Assembly: GCF_038896935.1 (NCBI RefSeq)
Contig: NZ_JBANDC010000002.1
Location: 394,791 to 458,790, forward strand
Source: Collimonas rhizosphaerae
GTDB taxonomy: Bacteria; Pseudomonadota; Gammaproteobacteria; Burkholderiales; Burkholderiaceae_D
Direction: 5' to 3'
DNA length: 64,000 nucleotides
The notes beneath the pieces were generated by a model. That model searched no databases and was not told where the DNA came from. It saw only the letters and a list, made by a program, of their open reading frames with translations. Below are positions 8,968 to 17,478 of the stretch, piece by piece (the first letter of the stretch is position 1; each line of letters begins with the position of its first letter). Position numbers and translations under genes: made by a program.

Positions 8968-9648
8968 CTAAGCGCGCAGAAAGTGAAACAAATTCCTTAG
9001 CATGGCAGCCGTCGCCCCCCAAATGAAGAAGCGCTCATAAGGCATTGCATAAAAAGTGCGGCGATAGCCGTCCGGCAGGTCAAAGCTGCGCAACTGATGA
9101 TTCAAGCCATCCATCAGGAACGCCAGCGGGACTTCAAAAATTTCGGCTACCTCGTCAGGATCGGCGCGCAAGCTGACCGGCGGATTGACCAAGCACACCA
9201 CCGGCGTGACGCGATAGCCGGTGCCGGTAAAATATTCCGGCAGGCTGCCGATTACCTCGACCTGGCTGCGCGCCAGGCCAATCTCTTCTTCCGCTTCGCG
9301 CAAAGCCGTTTCAACCGGCGAGGCATCGCTATCTTCCATCCGGCCGCCGGGGAAGCTGACCTGCCCTGCATGATCGGTGAGATGGGCTGCGCGCTGGGTA
9401 AACAACAAGGTCGGCTGCTGTTCGTGCATGACGATAGGAATCAGCACCGATGCCGGCGTTACCGGCTTGCCCTGCAGCTGCGTCATGCGCTGCAAAGTCT
9501 GGCTATCGATATGCTCCGGGCGCCAGTCCGGCTGCTGCGCGAACCGTTGCCGCAGCCATGCCGCGCTCATCCGTTCGGTTGCCAGCGCAGATTCGCCGGC
9601 AACCGCATCAACCGGCAGCATCAGGGGATCGAAAGTCAATTTAACCAA
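8968..9648 (-). CDS. Nudix hydrolase, CoA pyrophosphatase type (NudL/YeaB-like)
   Basis: A 226-residue Nudix protein. The CoA-type signature HLTDHAGQVSFPGGRMED runs into the Nudix box end REAEEEIGL at about residues 100-135, with the metal-binding REAEEE intact. Members hydrolyse CoA and its derivatives to phosphopantetheine and 3',5'-ADP. The start appears to be TTG (9646-9648): GAGG lies 7 bases upstream and no ATG is available until codon 10. It lies downstream of the rplS terminator and is probably transcribed on its own. Confidence 0.85.
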   Translation of the reverse strand: MVKLTFDPLMLPVDAVAGESALATERMSAAWLRQRFAQQPDWRPEHIDSQTLQRMTQLQGKPVTPASVLIPIVMHEQQPTLLFTQRAAHLTDHAGQVSFPGGRMEDSDASPVETALREAEEEIGLARSQVEVIGSLPEYFTGTGYRVTPVVCLVNPPVSLRADPDEVAEIFEVPLAFLMDGLNHQLRSFDLPDGYRRTFYAMPYERFFIWGATAAMLRNLFHFLRA

Positions 9649-9809
9649 GAAAATTCCTCTAACAATCTAGCAATCTTTTGATACTTTACCGCGATGACCG
9701 CGAATGGCCTATCGTCGTCACAGTTAATAACAATTAGTGCAATTTTACTTTACAGCAACTAAAAATATGCGGCTCGGAACCAGCCTGCAGCAATCATGAA
9801 GCGCAAATG

Positions 9810-9840
9810 AAAAAAGGGCGCCTGACGGCGCCCCTTTTTT
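9810..9840 (-). terminator. Rho-independent terminator of the rpsP-rplS operon
   Basis: The stem is GGGCGCC (9816-9822) with a TGAC loop and GGCGCCC (9827-9833), flanked by six A on the left and six T on the right. Read on the minus strand it follows the rplS stop by about 30 bases and ends in six U. The flanking A/T runs make it potentially active in both directions. Confidence 0.9.
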
Positions 9841-9871
9841 CATGCAATACCTATGCCTGCATGACAACGGC

Positions 9872-10264
9872 TTACTCTGCTGCTGGTGCAGCTTTTGCAG
9901 CGTTGCGACGTTGTGGCAGTTTTTCCTTGATACGTGCCGATTTACCGGAACGCTCACGCAGGTAGTACAGCTTGGCGCGACGGACATCGCCGCGACGCTT
10001 GACTTCGATCGAAGCGATCAGTGGCGAATACAGCTGGAATGTACGCTCAACGCCTTCGCCGGAAGAAATCTTGCGGACGATGAAGTTGGAGTTCAAACCA
10101 CGGTTACGACGCGAAATCACGACGCCTTCGTAAGCCTGGGCGCGCTTGCGCGTACCTTCGACTACGTTGACGCTGACCACGACTGTATCGCCTGGTGCGA
10201 AATCAGGGATATTCTTGCCGAGGCGGGCAATTTCTTCTTGCTCAAGTTGTTGGATCAAGTCCAT
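9872..10264 (-). CDS. rplS: 50S ribosomal protein L19
   Basis: A 130-residue protein beginning MDLIQQLEQEEIARLGKN. It carries the L19 signature region (GTRKRAQAYEGVVISRR and FQLYSPLIASIEVKRRGDVR). L19 sits at the interface of the 30S and 50S subunits. The Ala-rich tail (KAAPAAE) is a lineage-specific extension. The start at 10262-10264 is chosen because GGAG lies 6 bases upstream. An upstream in-frame ATG (at MELK) would overlap that ribosome-binding site. It is the last gene of the operon, 180 bp after trmD and followed by a strong terminator. Confidence 0.97.
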   Translation of the reverse strand: MDLIQQLEQEEIARLGKNIPDFAPGDTVVVSVNVVEGTRKRAQAYEGVVISRRNRGLNSNFIVRKISSGEGVERTFQLYSPLIASIEVKRRGDVRRAKLYYLRERSGKSARIKEKLPQRRNAAKAAPAAE

Positions 10265-10444
10265 TTTTAGCTCCATATACCATCTTGCTGACGCCGTTTT
10301 GTGCAAGGCTTTTTGCCAGGCACTGCTCAGTAGAGGATGGGGTTGATACACAGGTGGCCGGCTGGCCTCCCCTAGTTACTGCTTGCTTACTGCTTGGTTG
10401 CTGCCTACTACAACGGACCGGGTGCTCGGTTATTGGCCAGGCAC

Positions 10445-11194
10445 TCAATCCATATTCCGTAAAAACTTTTCATCGGCGGCGCTCAGCAAACCCGCTGCAC
10501 GCATCTTCTGAATCAGGTCCGGCCGCTTTTTTGCCGTCGCCGACAACATCTGCTGGCGCCGCCATTTTTCAATTTCGGCATGATGGCCGCCCAACAGGAC
10601 CGGCGGCACCGGCACGCCTTCATACTGTTCCGGCCGGGTGTAGTGCGGACAATCCAGCAAGCCATTGACAAAACTGTCTTCGACCGCCGAGGCGCCGTCA
10701 TTCAACACGCCAGGCAATTGCCGGATCACCGCATCCATCAACGCCATCGCCGGCAATTCGCCGCCGGACAAAACGAAATCGCCAAGGCTGATCTCTTCAT
10801 CCACGCACCGATCCAGCAAACGCTGGTCCACCGCTTCATAGCGCCCGCAGAGCAATACCAAACCGGGTTCGGTACGCAACTCCATGACGCGCTGATGGGT
10901 CAGCGGCTGGCCTTGCGGCGACAGGTAGACGACTCTCGGCGCCGGCAGGTCTTGCTGCAGCTGGCGCGCCTTGGCAGCTTCAATCGCCGCTTCCAGCGGT
11001 TTCGCCAGCATCACCATCCCGGGGCCGCCGCCATAAGGCCGGTCATCCACGGTACGGTGGTTGTCGGTGGTGAAATCACGCGGATTCCACAACGCCAGTT
11101 CACATTTTTTCTGCTCAAACGCACGCCGGGTAATACCCGATTGCGTCAATGCGGCAAACATCTCGGGAAACAGTGTGACGACATCAAATTGCAT
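10445..11194 (-). CDS. trmD: tRNA (guanine-N1)-methyltransferase TrmD
   Basis: A 249-residue SPOUT methyltransferase making m1G37 in tRNAs, which prevents +1 frameshifting. The N-terminus MQFDVVTLFPEMF, the segment RPYGGGPGMVM, and the knot motifs YLSPQGQPL, LCGRYEAVDQRL and SLGDFVLSGGELPAM (near residues 86-145) are all intact. The ATG at 11192-11194 is preferred over a GTG three codons upstream because AAGGTG lies 7 bases before the ATG. It lies between rimM and rplS, the standard order. Confidence 0.97.
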   Translation of the reverse strand: MQFDVVTLFPEMFAALTQSGITRRAFEQKKCELALWNPRDFTTDNHRTVDDRPYGGGPGMVMLAKPLEAAIEAAKARQLQQDLPAPRVVYLSPQGQPLTHQRVMELRTEPGLVLLCGRYEAVDQRLLDRCVDEEISLGDFVLSGGELPAMALMDAVIRQLPGVLNDGASAVEDSFVNGLLDCPHYTRPEQYEGVPVPPVLLGGHHAEIEKWRRQQMLSATAKKRPDLIQKMRAAGLLSAADEKFLRNMD

Positions 11195-11262
11195 ACCGCT
11201 CACCTTCTTGTTTCGCTTGCGATCTTGTTTGCTGCTTTGGCTGCCTGGTTCCAGCTCCGGAT

Positions 11263-11844
11263 TTAATAATCCAGTCCCCAGTCAACCGTGATTTTCTTTG
11301 CTTGCTGATCTACCGTCTTGACGAACTGCTCGACAAACGGGATCAATAATTCCGGTGCGGCCTTGTCTTGATCCGCGGCTGCCGGCGCCGTGATCCGAAG
11401 AATCGGATGCGCGCCATTGTCCATCAGATCAGCAACCACGCCCAGATGCTCGCCTTGCAGATTCTCAACCACCAGGCCGATCAGGTCGACCCAATAGAAT
11501 TCATCGTCGGCAAGCGCCGGGAAATGGCTGCGCGGGATATGCACCACACTGCCCTTCATGGCTTCGGCCGCATCGCGCCCTGCCACACCCATCAGGCGCG
11601 CCACAATGTCGCCACTGTGGTTTTTCGCCTGCATCATCTCGACATCGTGCAATTCCGGCGAATTCTGCCGGCCCAGCCACCATGTCTTGGCGTGCAACAG
11701 TGCATCTGCGTCCGCTGAATACGGTTTGATCCGCACCCAGCCATTAATACCGTAGGCGCCAGTAATGTAACCGACCACCACCAAATCTGAAGGTATTGCA
11801 GTTCCAGCTGGTGCCGTGGCCGACAAGTTTACTGACGCGCTCAT
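11263..11844 (-). CDS. rimM: 16S rRNA processing / ribosome maturation factor RimM
   Basis: A 193-residue protein with an N-terminal RimM domain (VVVGYITGAYGINGWVRIKP, about residues 21-40) and a C-terminal PRC-barrel domain. The latter includes FYWVDLIGLVVENLQGEHLG and LLIPFVEQFVK. RimM binds S19 and helps mature the 30S head. The frame extends upstream into rpsP, but the ATG at 11842-11844 gives the family's usual start. An unusually hydrophilic Ala/Ser-rich stretch of about 19 residues precedes the domain. It starts 29 bp after the rpsP stop. Confidence 0.95.
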   Translation of the reverse strand: MSASVNLSATAPAGTAIPSDLVVVGYITGAYGINGWVRIKPYSADADALLHAKTWWLGRQNSPELHDVEMMQAKNHSGDIVARLMGVAGRDAAEAMKGSVVHIPRSHFPALADDEFYWVDLIGLVVENLQGEHLGVVADLMDNGAHPILRITAPAAADQDKAAPELLIPFVEQFVKTVDQQAKKITVDWGLDY

Positions 11845-11873
11845 CGGATGACCTGGCGATTCAAACTGCTTGA

Positions 11874-12125
11874 TTAAGCAGTTTTCTTGGCAGCGTCGGC
11901 AACCAGACGTGCAACGGTCGGCGACAATTGCGCGCCAACACCTTGCCAATGCGTCAGGCGGTCCTGAGCAATGCGGAAAGTCTCTTCTGCACCGGAAGCT
12001 ACCGGATTGTAGAAGCCGATACGCTCGATGAAGCGACCGTCACGGCGATTGCGCGAATCAGTAGCTACGATGTTGTAAAAAGGACGCTTCTTTGCGCCAC
12101 CACGGGATAAACGAATAACGACCAT
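11874..12125 (-). CDS. rpsP: 30S ribosomal protein S16
   Basis: An 83-residue protein beginning MVVIRLSRGGAKKRPFYNIV, the S16 signature, followed by RRDGRFIERIGFYNP. S16 is an early-assembling 30S protein. The ATG at 12123-12125 is chosen to match the family start; the frame is open upstream but has no family similarity there. It is the first gene of the rpsP-rimM-trmD-rplS operon. Confidence 0.97.
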   Translation of the reverse strand: MVVIRLSRGGAKKRPFYNIVATDSRNRRDGRFIERIGFYNPVASGAEETFRIAQDRLTHWQGVGAQLSPTVARLVADAAKKTA

Positions 12126-12139
12126 AATGTTTCCAAAAA

Positions 12140-12195
12140 GTGTTCGAACACGGAAAAAGCCGCAAATTATAACGCAAAGTGAGCCGCTCCCGCAA
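12140..12195 (-). promoter_or_regulatory. Candidate sigma70 promoter and leader palindrome of the rpsP operon
   Basis: On the minus strand TTGCGG (12190-12195) and TATAAT (12166-12171) are separated by 18 bases, a plausible sigma70 promoter. The leader then contains a perfect 12-bp palindrome GTGTTCGAACAC (12140-12151), about 15 bases before the rpsP start codon. The rest of the gap to 12469 holds no recognisable gene, RNA or repeat. Confidence 0.5.
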
Positions 12196-12469
12196 CCAAA
12201 GCAGGCCATGGGTGTGGTTTCACTACGTCAAACAGGTATTTGCAGGGCTCTAAAACGCTCCGCGACGCTATGCCGCGAGCGGGCCTGACTATCAAAGTGA
12301 CATTCTATTGAAGCAGGCTGTACACTACGCCCTCAATCTGCTTTCCGACATGCATGCTGCACTTCGGAAACATCAGTGGCGATAGCCAAGCCCGTATATT
12401 AGCAATATTCCCACTTGATGCAAGGATTGCCTTCTTTTTTTACATGTTCCAGCCCCTTCCATCCCGCAC

Positions 12470-12889
12470 ATGACCCAACCCCACAAGAACAAGACTCTCG
12501 CCACTTTCACGGCTACCGTATTCGGCAGCATCGGCTTGCATCGCTTCTACCTGAGAGGAATCAAGGACGCCTGGGGCTGGCTGCACCTTGCCACTTTGCC
12601 AATTTCCCTGCTGGCTTACATGTCGTGGGGACAAAACCAGCAAACGGCATTCCTGTTCGGGCCGCTGATCATCTCGGGCCTGATTGCCTGTATCGAATCG
12701 CTGGTCATTGGACTGACCCCGGATGAAAAATGGGATGCCCAATATAACCCGGACTCCGGCCGCAAATCGGACTCCAGCTGGTTTGTGGTGCTGCTGGTGG
12801 TGCTGACCCTGGGTTGCGGCGCAATTGCCTTGATCGGCGCCATTGCCCGTACTTTCGACCTGCTGTTCACCGGCGGCGCCTACGGCTGA
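12470..12889 (+). CDS. TM2 domain-containing membrane protein
   Basis: A 139-residue protein. The N-terminal TM2-domain pattern is KNKTLATFTATVFGSIGLHRFYLR, here cited in part as FGSIGLHRFYL. Several hydrophobic segments follow (about residues 10-30, 37-55, 62-83 and 105-130). TM2 domains are small two-helix modules with a Gly-x-x-x-x-Asp/His-Arg-Phe-Tyr-Leu core; their function in bacteria is poorly known. The ATG at 12470 has only a weak ribosome-binding site. It is convergent with the acyl-CoA dehydrogenase gene and ends just before a bidirectional terminator. Confidence 0.8.
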   Translation: MTQPHKNKTLATFTATVFGSIGLHRFYLRGIKDAWGWLHLATLPISLLAYMSWGQNQQTAFLFGPLIISGLIACIESLVIGLTPDEKWDAQYNPDSGRKSDSSWFVVLLVVLTLGCGAIALIGAIARTFDLLFTGGAYG

Positions 12890-12906
12890 ATCCGTGGCGC
12901 GCATCG

Positions 12907-12943
12907 AAAAAAAAAAGCAGCCTTCAATTCCGGCTGCTTTTTT
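12907..12943 (+). terminator. Bidirectional Rho-independent terminator
   Basis: A run of ten A, then GCAGCC (12917-12922), a 9-base loop, GGCTGC (12932-12937) and six T. It lies between two convergent genes (the TM2 protein and the acyl-CoA dehydrogenase) and can serve both. Confidence 0.9.
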
Positions 12944-12968
12944 ACATCGGCATACATCGGCAAAAAAA

Positions 12969-14759
12969 TCAGAACTGATCTTCCGTCAACGCCATCACCC
13001 CGCTGCTGCCTTCGACTATCGAGATGCGGTAAGCGTCGGCCTGGGACAGGATATGCTCGGCAAAGAAACGCGCCGTACCGATCTTGGCTTGGTAGAAATT
13101 GCTGTCGCCCGTCGCCGATTGCAGTTTTTGCGTTGCCACCAGCGCCGCTCGTCCGAGCTGCCAGCCGCCCAGCACGATGCCGGCCAGCTTCAGGTACGGC
13201 ACGCTGCCGGCAAACACGCCCTTGATATCGCTCTTCAGGTTGTCGACCACGTAGGCGACCACCTGCTCCAGGGCATCGGCGCCGCTGGCCAGCTGCTTGC
13301 CGATGGCGACCAGGTCAGCCGCACCGCTGCCCGCCAGCTCGGCTTGCGTAGCACGCACCTGGGCGATGATGGCCTTGGCAACCGCACCGCCGTCGCGCGC
13401 AGTCTTGCGGCCGACCAGGTCGTTGGCCTGGATCGCCGTGGTGCCTTCGTAAATCGTCAGGATGCGCGCATCGCGATAGAACTGCGCAGCGCCGGTTTCC
13501 TCGATGAAACCCATGCCGCCGTGGATCTGCACGCCGGTCGAGGCGACATCGATCGAAATCTCGGTCGACCAGCCTTTGACCACAGGCACCATGTATTCAT
13601 AAAACGCCTGGTTGGCCTTGCGCGTCTCAGCGTCGCCATGATGATGGGCCGCATCGTGGGCCGCCGCGGTGACATAAGCCAGCGCACGCGCGGCCTCGGT
13701 CTGTGAACGCATGCTCATCAGCATGCGGCGCACATCGGGCTGGTGGATGATGGTCACGGCGCCGGCAGAGCCTGCCAGGTCGCGCGATTGCACGCGATCC
13801 TTGGCATAGGCCAGCGCTTTCTGGTAAGCGCGCTCAGCCACGCTGATGCCTTGCAAGCCGACCGCAAAACGCGCAGCGTTCATCATGATGAACATGTATT
13901 CGAGGCCGCGATTCTCTTCCCCCACCAGGGTGCCGACAGCACCGCCGTTATCGCCGAACTGCAACACCGCGGTCGGGCTGGCCTTGATGCCCAGCTTGTG
14001 TTCCAGCGAAACGCAATGAACATCGTTGCGCGCGCCCGGCGTACCGTCTGCGTTGACCATGAATTTCGGCACGATGAACAGTGAAATGCCCTTCACTCCT
14101 TCCGGCGCATTCGGCGTACGCGCCAGCACCAGGTGCACGATGTTTTCAGCCATATCGTGTTCACCGTACGTGATGAAAATCTTGGTGCCGGAAACCTTGT
14201 AAGTGCCGTCGCCCTGCGGCACCGCACGGGTGCGCACCAGCGCCAGGTCGGAACCGGCTTGCGGCTCGGTCAGGTTCATGGTGCCGGTCCATTTTCCCGA
14301 TACCAGGTTCTCCAGGTAAATCCGCTTTTGCTCATCGCTGCCCGCAGTCAGCAAGGCTTCGATGGCGCCGTCGCTCAACAGCGGGCACAGCGCGAATGAC
14401 AGGTTGGCTGCATTCAGCATCTCTATGCAAGGCGTCGCCACCAGCTTGGGCAAACCCTGGCCGCCGAATTCGACCGGATGCTGCACGCCTTGCCAGCCGG
14501 CTTCGGCAAATGCCTTGAATGCTTCCTTGAAACCCTTGCTGGTAGTGACTTCGCCGTCATGCCAATAGCTCGGCTCCTGGTCGCCGCTACGGTTCAAAGG
14601 CGCCACCACCTCGCTGCAAAACTTGGCGTTCTCCTGCAATACGGCTTCCACGGTTTCCGGCGTCGCGTCTTCGCAACCCGGCAGCGTGCTGACCTGCTCC
14701 AGGCCGGCCAGTTCGTTCAGCACGAACAGCATGTCTTTCAACGGCGCTACATAACTCAT
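12969..14759 (-). CDS. Acyl-CoA dehydrogenase with C-terminal extension (DmdC-like)
   Basis: A 596-residue flavoprotein of the long acyl-CoA dehydrogenase subgroup that has an extra C-terminal helical domain (about residues 470-590). The FAD/substrate segments MNLTEPQAGSDLALV and IHGGMGFIEETGAAQFYRDA are present. The likely catalytic base is the Glu of ILTIYEGTTAIQANDL (near residue 436). Relatives include methylmercaptopropionyl-CoA dehydrogenase DmdC, but the substrate cannot be read from the sequence. It follows etfB and etfA on the same strand, so its electron acceptor is probably encoded in the same unit. AGGAG lies 6 bases before the ATG. Confidence 0.9.
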   Translation of the reverse strand: MSYVAPLKDMLFVLNELAGLEQVSTLPGCEDATPETVEAVLQENAKFCSEVVAPLNRSGDQEPSYWHDGEVTTSKGFKEAFKAFAEAGWQGVQHPVEFGGQGLPKLVATPCIEMLNAANLSFALCPLLSDGAIEALLTAGSDEQKRIYLENLVSGKWTGTMNLTEPQAGSDLALVRTRAVPQGDGTYKVSGTKIFITYGEHDMAENIVHLVLARTPNAPEGVKGISLFIVPKFMVNADGTPGARNDVHCVSLEHKLGIKASPTAVLQFGDNGGAVGTLVGEENRGLEYMFIMMNAARFAVGLQGISVAERAYQKALAYAKDRVQSRDLAGSAGAVTIIHQPDVRRMLMSMRSQTEAARALAYVTAAAHDAAHHHGDAETRKANQAFYEYMVPVVKGWSTEISIDVASTGVQIHGGMGFIEETGAAQFYRDARILTIYEGTTAIQANDLVGRKTARDGGAVAKAIIAQVRATQAELAGSGAADLVAIGKQLASGADALEQVVAYVVDNLKSDIKGVFAGSVPYLKLAGIVLGGWQLGRAALVATQKLQSATGDSNFYQAKIGTARFFAEHILSQADAYRISIVEGSSGVMALTEDQF

Positions 14760-14873
14760 GAGCTACTCCTAAAAATTCGGGTGGCATCGCCAGGCCTGAC
14801 TCTGCCAGCACCTGCAATACCACCCGTATGCGTTCCATTGACAAGTGGGCGCCATGCAGCGCCCGCCGGCGGC

Positions 14874-15803
14874 TTAGCCCAGTTCGGCCACCAGTTGCGG
14901 CACGATCTCGAACAGGTCGCCGACAATGCCGTAATCCGCCACCGAGAAAATCGGCGCTTCTTCGTCTTTGTTGATAGCGACGATCACCTTGGAATCCTTC
15001 ATCCCGGCCAGATGCTGGATCGCGCCGGAAATGCCGACTGCGATATACAGCTGCGGCGCCACGATCTTGCCGGTTTGCCCGACCTGCCAGTCGTTCGGCA
15101 CGAAACCGGCGTCGACCGCCGCGCGCGAAGCGCCCATGGCAGCGCCGAGCTTGTCAGCCAGCGGTTCCAGGATCTTGAAATTTTCAGCGGAACCCATGCC
15201 GCGGCCGCCGGATACGATGATCTTGGCTGCAGTCAGCTCAGGACGATCCGACTTGGCCAGTTCGCGCGAGACAAATGCCGATTTGCCGAAGTCGGCAGCC
15301 GCCGTGACATTCTCAACGGCAGCAGAACCGCCGCCGGCAGCAGCGTCAAAGCCGGTGGTGCGGACGGTGATGACTTTGGTGGCGTCGCTCGATTGCACGG
15401 TAGCGATGGCGTTGCCGGCGTAGATAGGACGCTCGAAGGTGTCGGGGCTGTCGACCTTGGTGATTTCGGAGATCTGGCCGACGTCCAGCTTGGCGGCGAC
15501 GCGCGGCAAGATGTTTTTACCGTAGGCGGTAGCCGGCGCCAGGATATGGCTGTAGCCGGCGGCCAGGGCCAATACCTGTTCGGCGACGTTCTCGGCGAGG
15601 CCGTCAGCGAAATAAGCGGCGTCCGCCACTAATACTTTGCTGACGCCAGCCAGCTGGGCCGCGGCCTGGGCTGCCGCGCCGCAGTTGCTGCCTGCGACCA
15701 GCACGTGGACTTCGCCGCCGCATTGGCTGGCGGCGGTGACGGTGTTGAGGGTACTGCCTTTTAATGAGGCATTATCGTGTTCAGCGATGACTAGGGCTGT
15801 CAT
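14874..15803 (-). CDS. etfA: Electron transfer flavoprotein alpha subunit
   Basis: A 309-residue protein beginning MTALVIAEHDNASLKGS. It has the C-terminal FAD-binding region GASRAAVDAGFVPNDWQVGQ, then GKIVAPQLYIAVGISGAIQH, and ends VGDLFEIVPQLVAELG. EtfA/EtfB carries electrons from acyl-CoA and other dehydrogenases to ETF:quinone oxidoreductase. The open frame extends 15 codons upstream. The ATG at 15801-15803 is chosen because AGGAG lies 6 bases before it and the family starts here. It lies 107 bp after etfB and before the acyl-CoA dehydrogenase. Confidence 0.96.
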   Translation of the reverse strand: MTALVIAEHDNASLKGSTLNTVTAASQCGGEVHVLVAGSNCGAAAQAAAQLAGVSKVLVADAAYFADGLAENVAEQVLALAAGYSHILAPATAYGKNILPRVAAKLDVGQISEITKVDSPDTFERPIYAGNAIATVQSSDATKVITVRTTGFDAAAGGGSAAVENVTAAADFGKSAFVSRELAKSDRPELTAAKIIVSGGRGMGSAENFKILEPLADKLGAAMGASRAAVDAGFVPNDWQVGQTGKIVAPQLYIAVGISGAIQHLAGMKDSKVIVAINKDEEAPIFSVADYGIVGDLFEIVPQLVAELG

Positions 15804-15910
15804 GTGGGCTCCTGATTTATATGTGGCTCGCCTGCATCGTGCTGGCACTGATGCGGCGTTACGCCTGGTTCTTGAATAGTGGTTTGGAAATTCGCCGGCT
15901 CTGCAATCGC

Positions 15911-16663
15911 TTACAGGACCTTGGCTTCGTTCTTCAGCTTGGCGACCAGGGTCGCTACGTCAGGCACCTTGATGCCGGCGCTGCGCTTGGCCGGCTCCAC
16001 TACTTTCAGCGTCTTCAGGCGCGGTGCGGCATCCACGCCCAGGTCGGCCGGCTTGAACACGTCCAGCGTTTTCTTCTTGGCTTTCATGATGTTCGGCAGC
16101 GTCACGTAACGCGGCTCATTCAGGCGCAAATCGGTTGTGATGATGGCCGGCAGCGTCAGGGCGATGGTTTCCAGTCCGCCGTCGACTTCGCGCGTGACCG
16201 TGACCTTGCCGTCTTCCAGCACGACCTTGGAAGCAAAGGTCGCTTGCGGCCAGCCCAGCAGCGCAGCCAGCATCTGGCCGGTCTGGTTGCAATCGTCATC
16301 GATCGCCTGCTTGCCGAGGATGATCAGCTGCGGCTGTTCCTTGTCAGCCACCGCCTTCAACAATTTGGCTACCGCCAGCGGTTGCAGGTCGGTATCGGCG
16401 GTATCGACCAGGATGCCGCGGTCGGCGCCGATCGCCATTGCCGTGCGCAGCGTTTCCTGGCATTGCGTCACGCCGCAGGAAATGGCGATCACTTCCGTCA
16501 CTTTGCCGCCTTCTTTCAGGCGCGTGGCTTCCTCCACCGCGATTTCGTCAAACGGATTCATCGACATCTTGACGTTAGCAATATCTACGCCGCTGCCGTC
16601 CGACTTGACTCGCACCTTGACGTTGTAGTCGACGACACGCTTGACTGGTACTAATACTTTCAT
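15911..16663 (-). CDS. etfB: Electron transfer flavoprotein beta subunit
   Basis: A 250-residue protein beginning MKVLVPVKRVVDYNVKVRVK, with NPFDEIAVEEATRLKEGG and the AMP-binding/recognition-loop region of EtfB (LIILGKQAIDDDCNQTGQM). EtfB pairs with EtfA in the same operon to accept electrons from acyl-CoA dehydrogenases. AAAGG lies 8 bases before the ATG. It is the first gene of the etfB-etfA-acd unit, with a palindromic element upstream. Confidence 0.96.
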   Translation of the reverse strand: MKVLVPVKRVVDYNVKVRVKSDGSGVDIANVKMSMNPFDEIAVEEATRLKEGGKVTEVIAISCGVTQCQETLRTAMAIGADRGILVDTADTDLQPLAVAKLLKAVADKEQPQLIILGKQAIDDDCNQTGQMLAALLGWPQATFASKVVLEDGKVTVTREVDGGLETIALTLPAIITTDLRLNEPRYVTLPNIMKAKKKTLDVFKPADLGVDAAPRLKTLKVVEPAKRSAGIKVPDVATLVAKLKNEAKVL

Positions 16664-16698
16664 CGTTATGCCTTTTATTGAAAATAGAAAAATCTGAA

Positions 16699-16714
16699 TT
16701 GACGTTAACGTAAA
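16699..16714. promoter_or_regulatory. Palindromic operator candidate upstream of etfBA
   Basis: TTGACGTTAACGTAAA is a near-perfect 16-bp palindrome with a perfect 10-bp core ACGTTAACGT. It lies 36 bases before the etfB start. It resembles the palindromes I recall for the MerR-family LiuR regulator of branched-chain amino acid and acyl-CoA catabolism in proteobacteria; this is from memory and unverified. The rest of the 16664-16989 gap holds no gene or hairpin I can support. Confidence 0.5.
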
Positions 16715-16989
16715 TCTTAATTGGGAATTATAAGAGAGAATTCGATCCGACGCTGAAATTTAGCACGATCGTTCTATTAAATCTTAGAGCAAATCGACTA
16801 ATCGCGCCAGCCTCTTGTAAAACGAGACAGGTTCAGCGCGGTTTGGTGCATTGGGAATGTGATGTGCCTGCCTTGGACAAGGTGGCGGGAAACAAGCAAA
16901 AATCGAGGACGGCACGACCAGCAGGACGCTGGTTGCAGCATTTATTGATGGGCAAGGACTTACTGTAGAACGACAGTCAACTTACGTTC

Positions 16990-17217
16990 TTATTTACGCT
17001 TCATGAAGAAAATGAACTCTCTATTTTCTTCGCTTTGCTCCAGCAAATCATTACCGGTCTGCTTCGCGAATGCCTGGAAATCGCGCACCGAACCAGAGTC
17101 AGTCGCCAACACACGCAGCACTTCGCCACTCAGCATGTCCGCCAATGCCTTCTTGGTTTTCAAAATCGGCAGTGGGCAGTGCAAACCGCGTGCATCGAGT
17201 TCTTTATTAAATTCCAT
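16990..17217 (-). CDS. TusA-family sulfurtransferase-like protein
   Basis: A 75-residue protein with the TusA/SirA fold pattern LDARGLHCPLPILKTKKAL. The CPxP motif holds the active Cys at residue 14. TusA proteins relay sulfur for tRNA thiolation and other pathways, but many small paralogues have unknown partners. The ATG at 17215-17217 matches the family start; a GTG two codons upstream is possible. It is a single gene on the minus strand, with the next gene divergent. Confidence 0.85.
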   Translation of the reverse strand: MEFNKELDARGLHCPLPILKTKKALADMLSGEVLRVLATDSGSVRDFQAFAKQTGNDLLEQSEENREFIFFMKRK

Positions 17218-17478
17218 AACCACTTCGTAATGTAAAAATTTTTAACATTTGCTGCTATTTGACGATTCTACTCCAAACGCAGGACCCTTTGACGCATCGC
17301 AACAATCCATCAATCATTTTTACAACAGCGGTGCCATAAATAAATATGTCTTTAATGCAATTTAAATTTCGATTCACATGCTAACATTCATTTTTTTTGA
17401 CGTAACAAAATGTAACGAATAGACACCAGCGACAATGCCGCTCAAAGGCAGCTCTGCGCATCATTCCGGGGAACCAGC

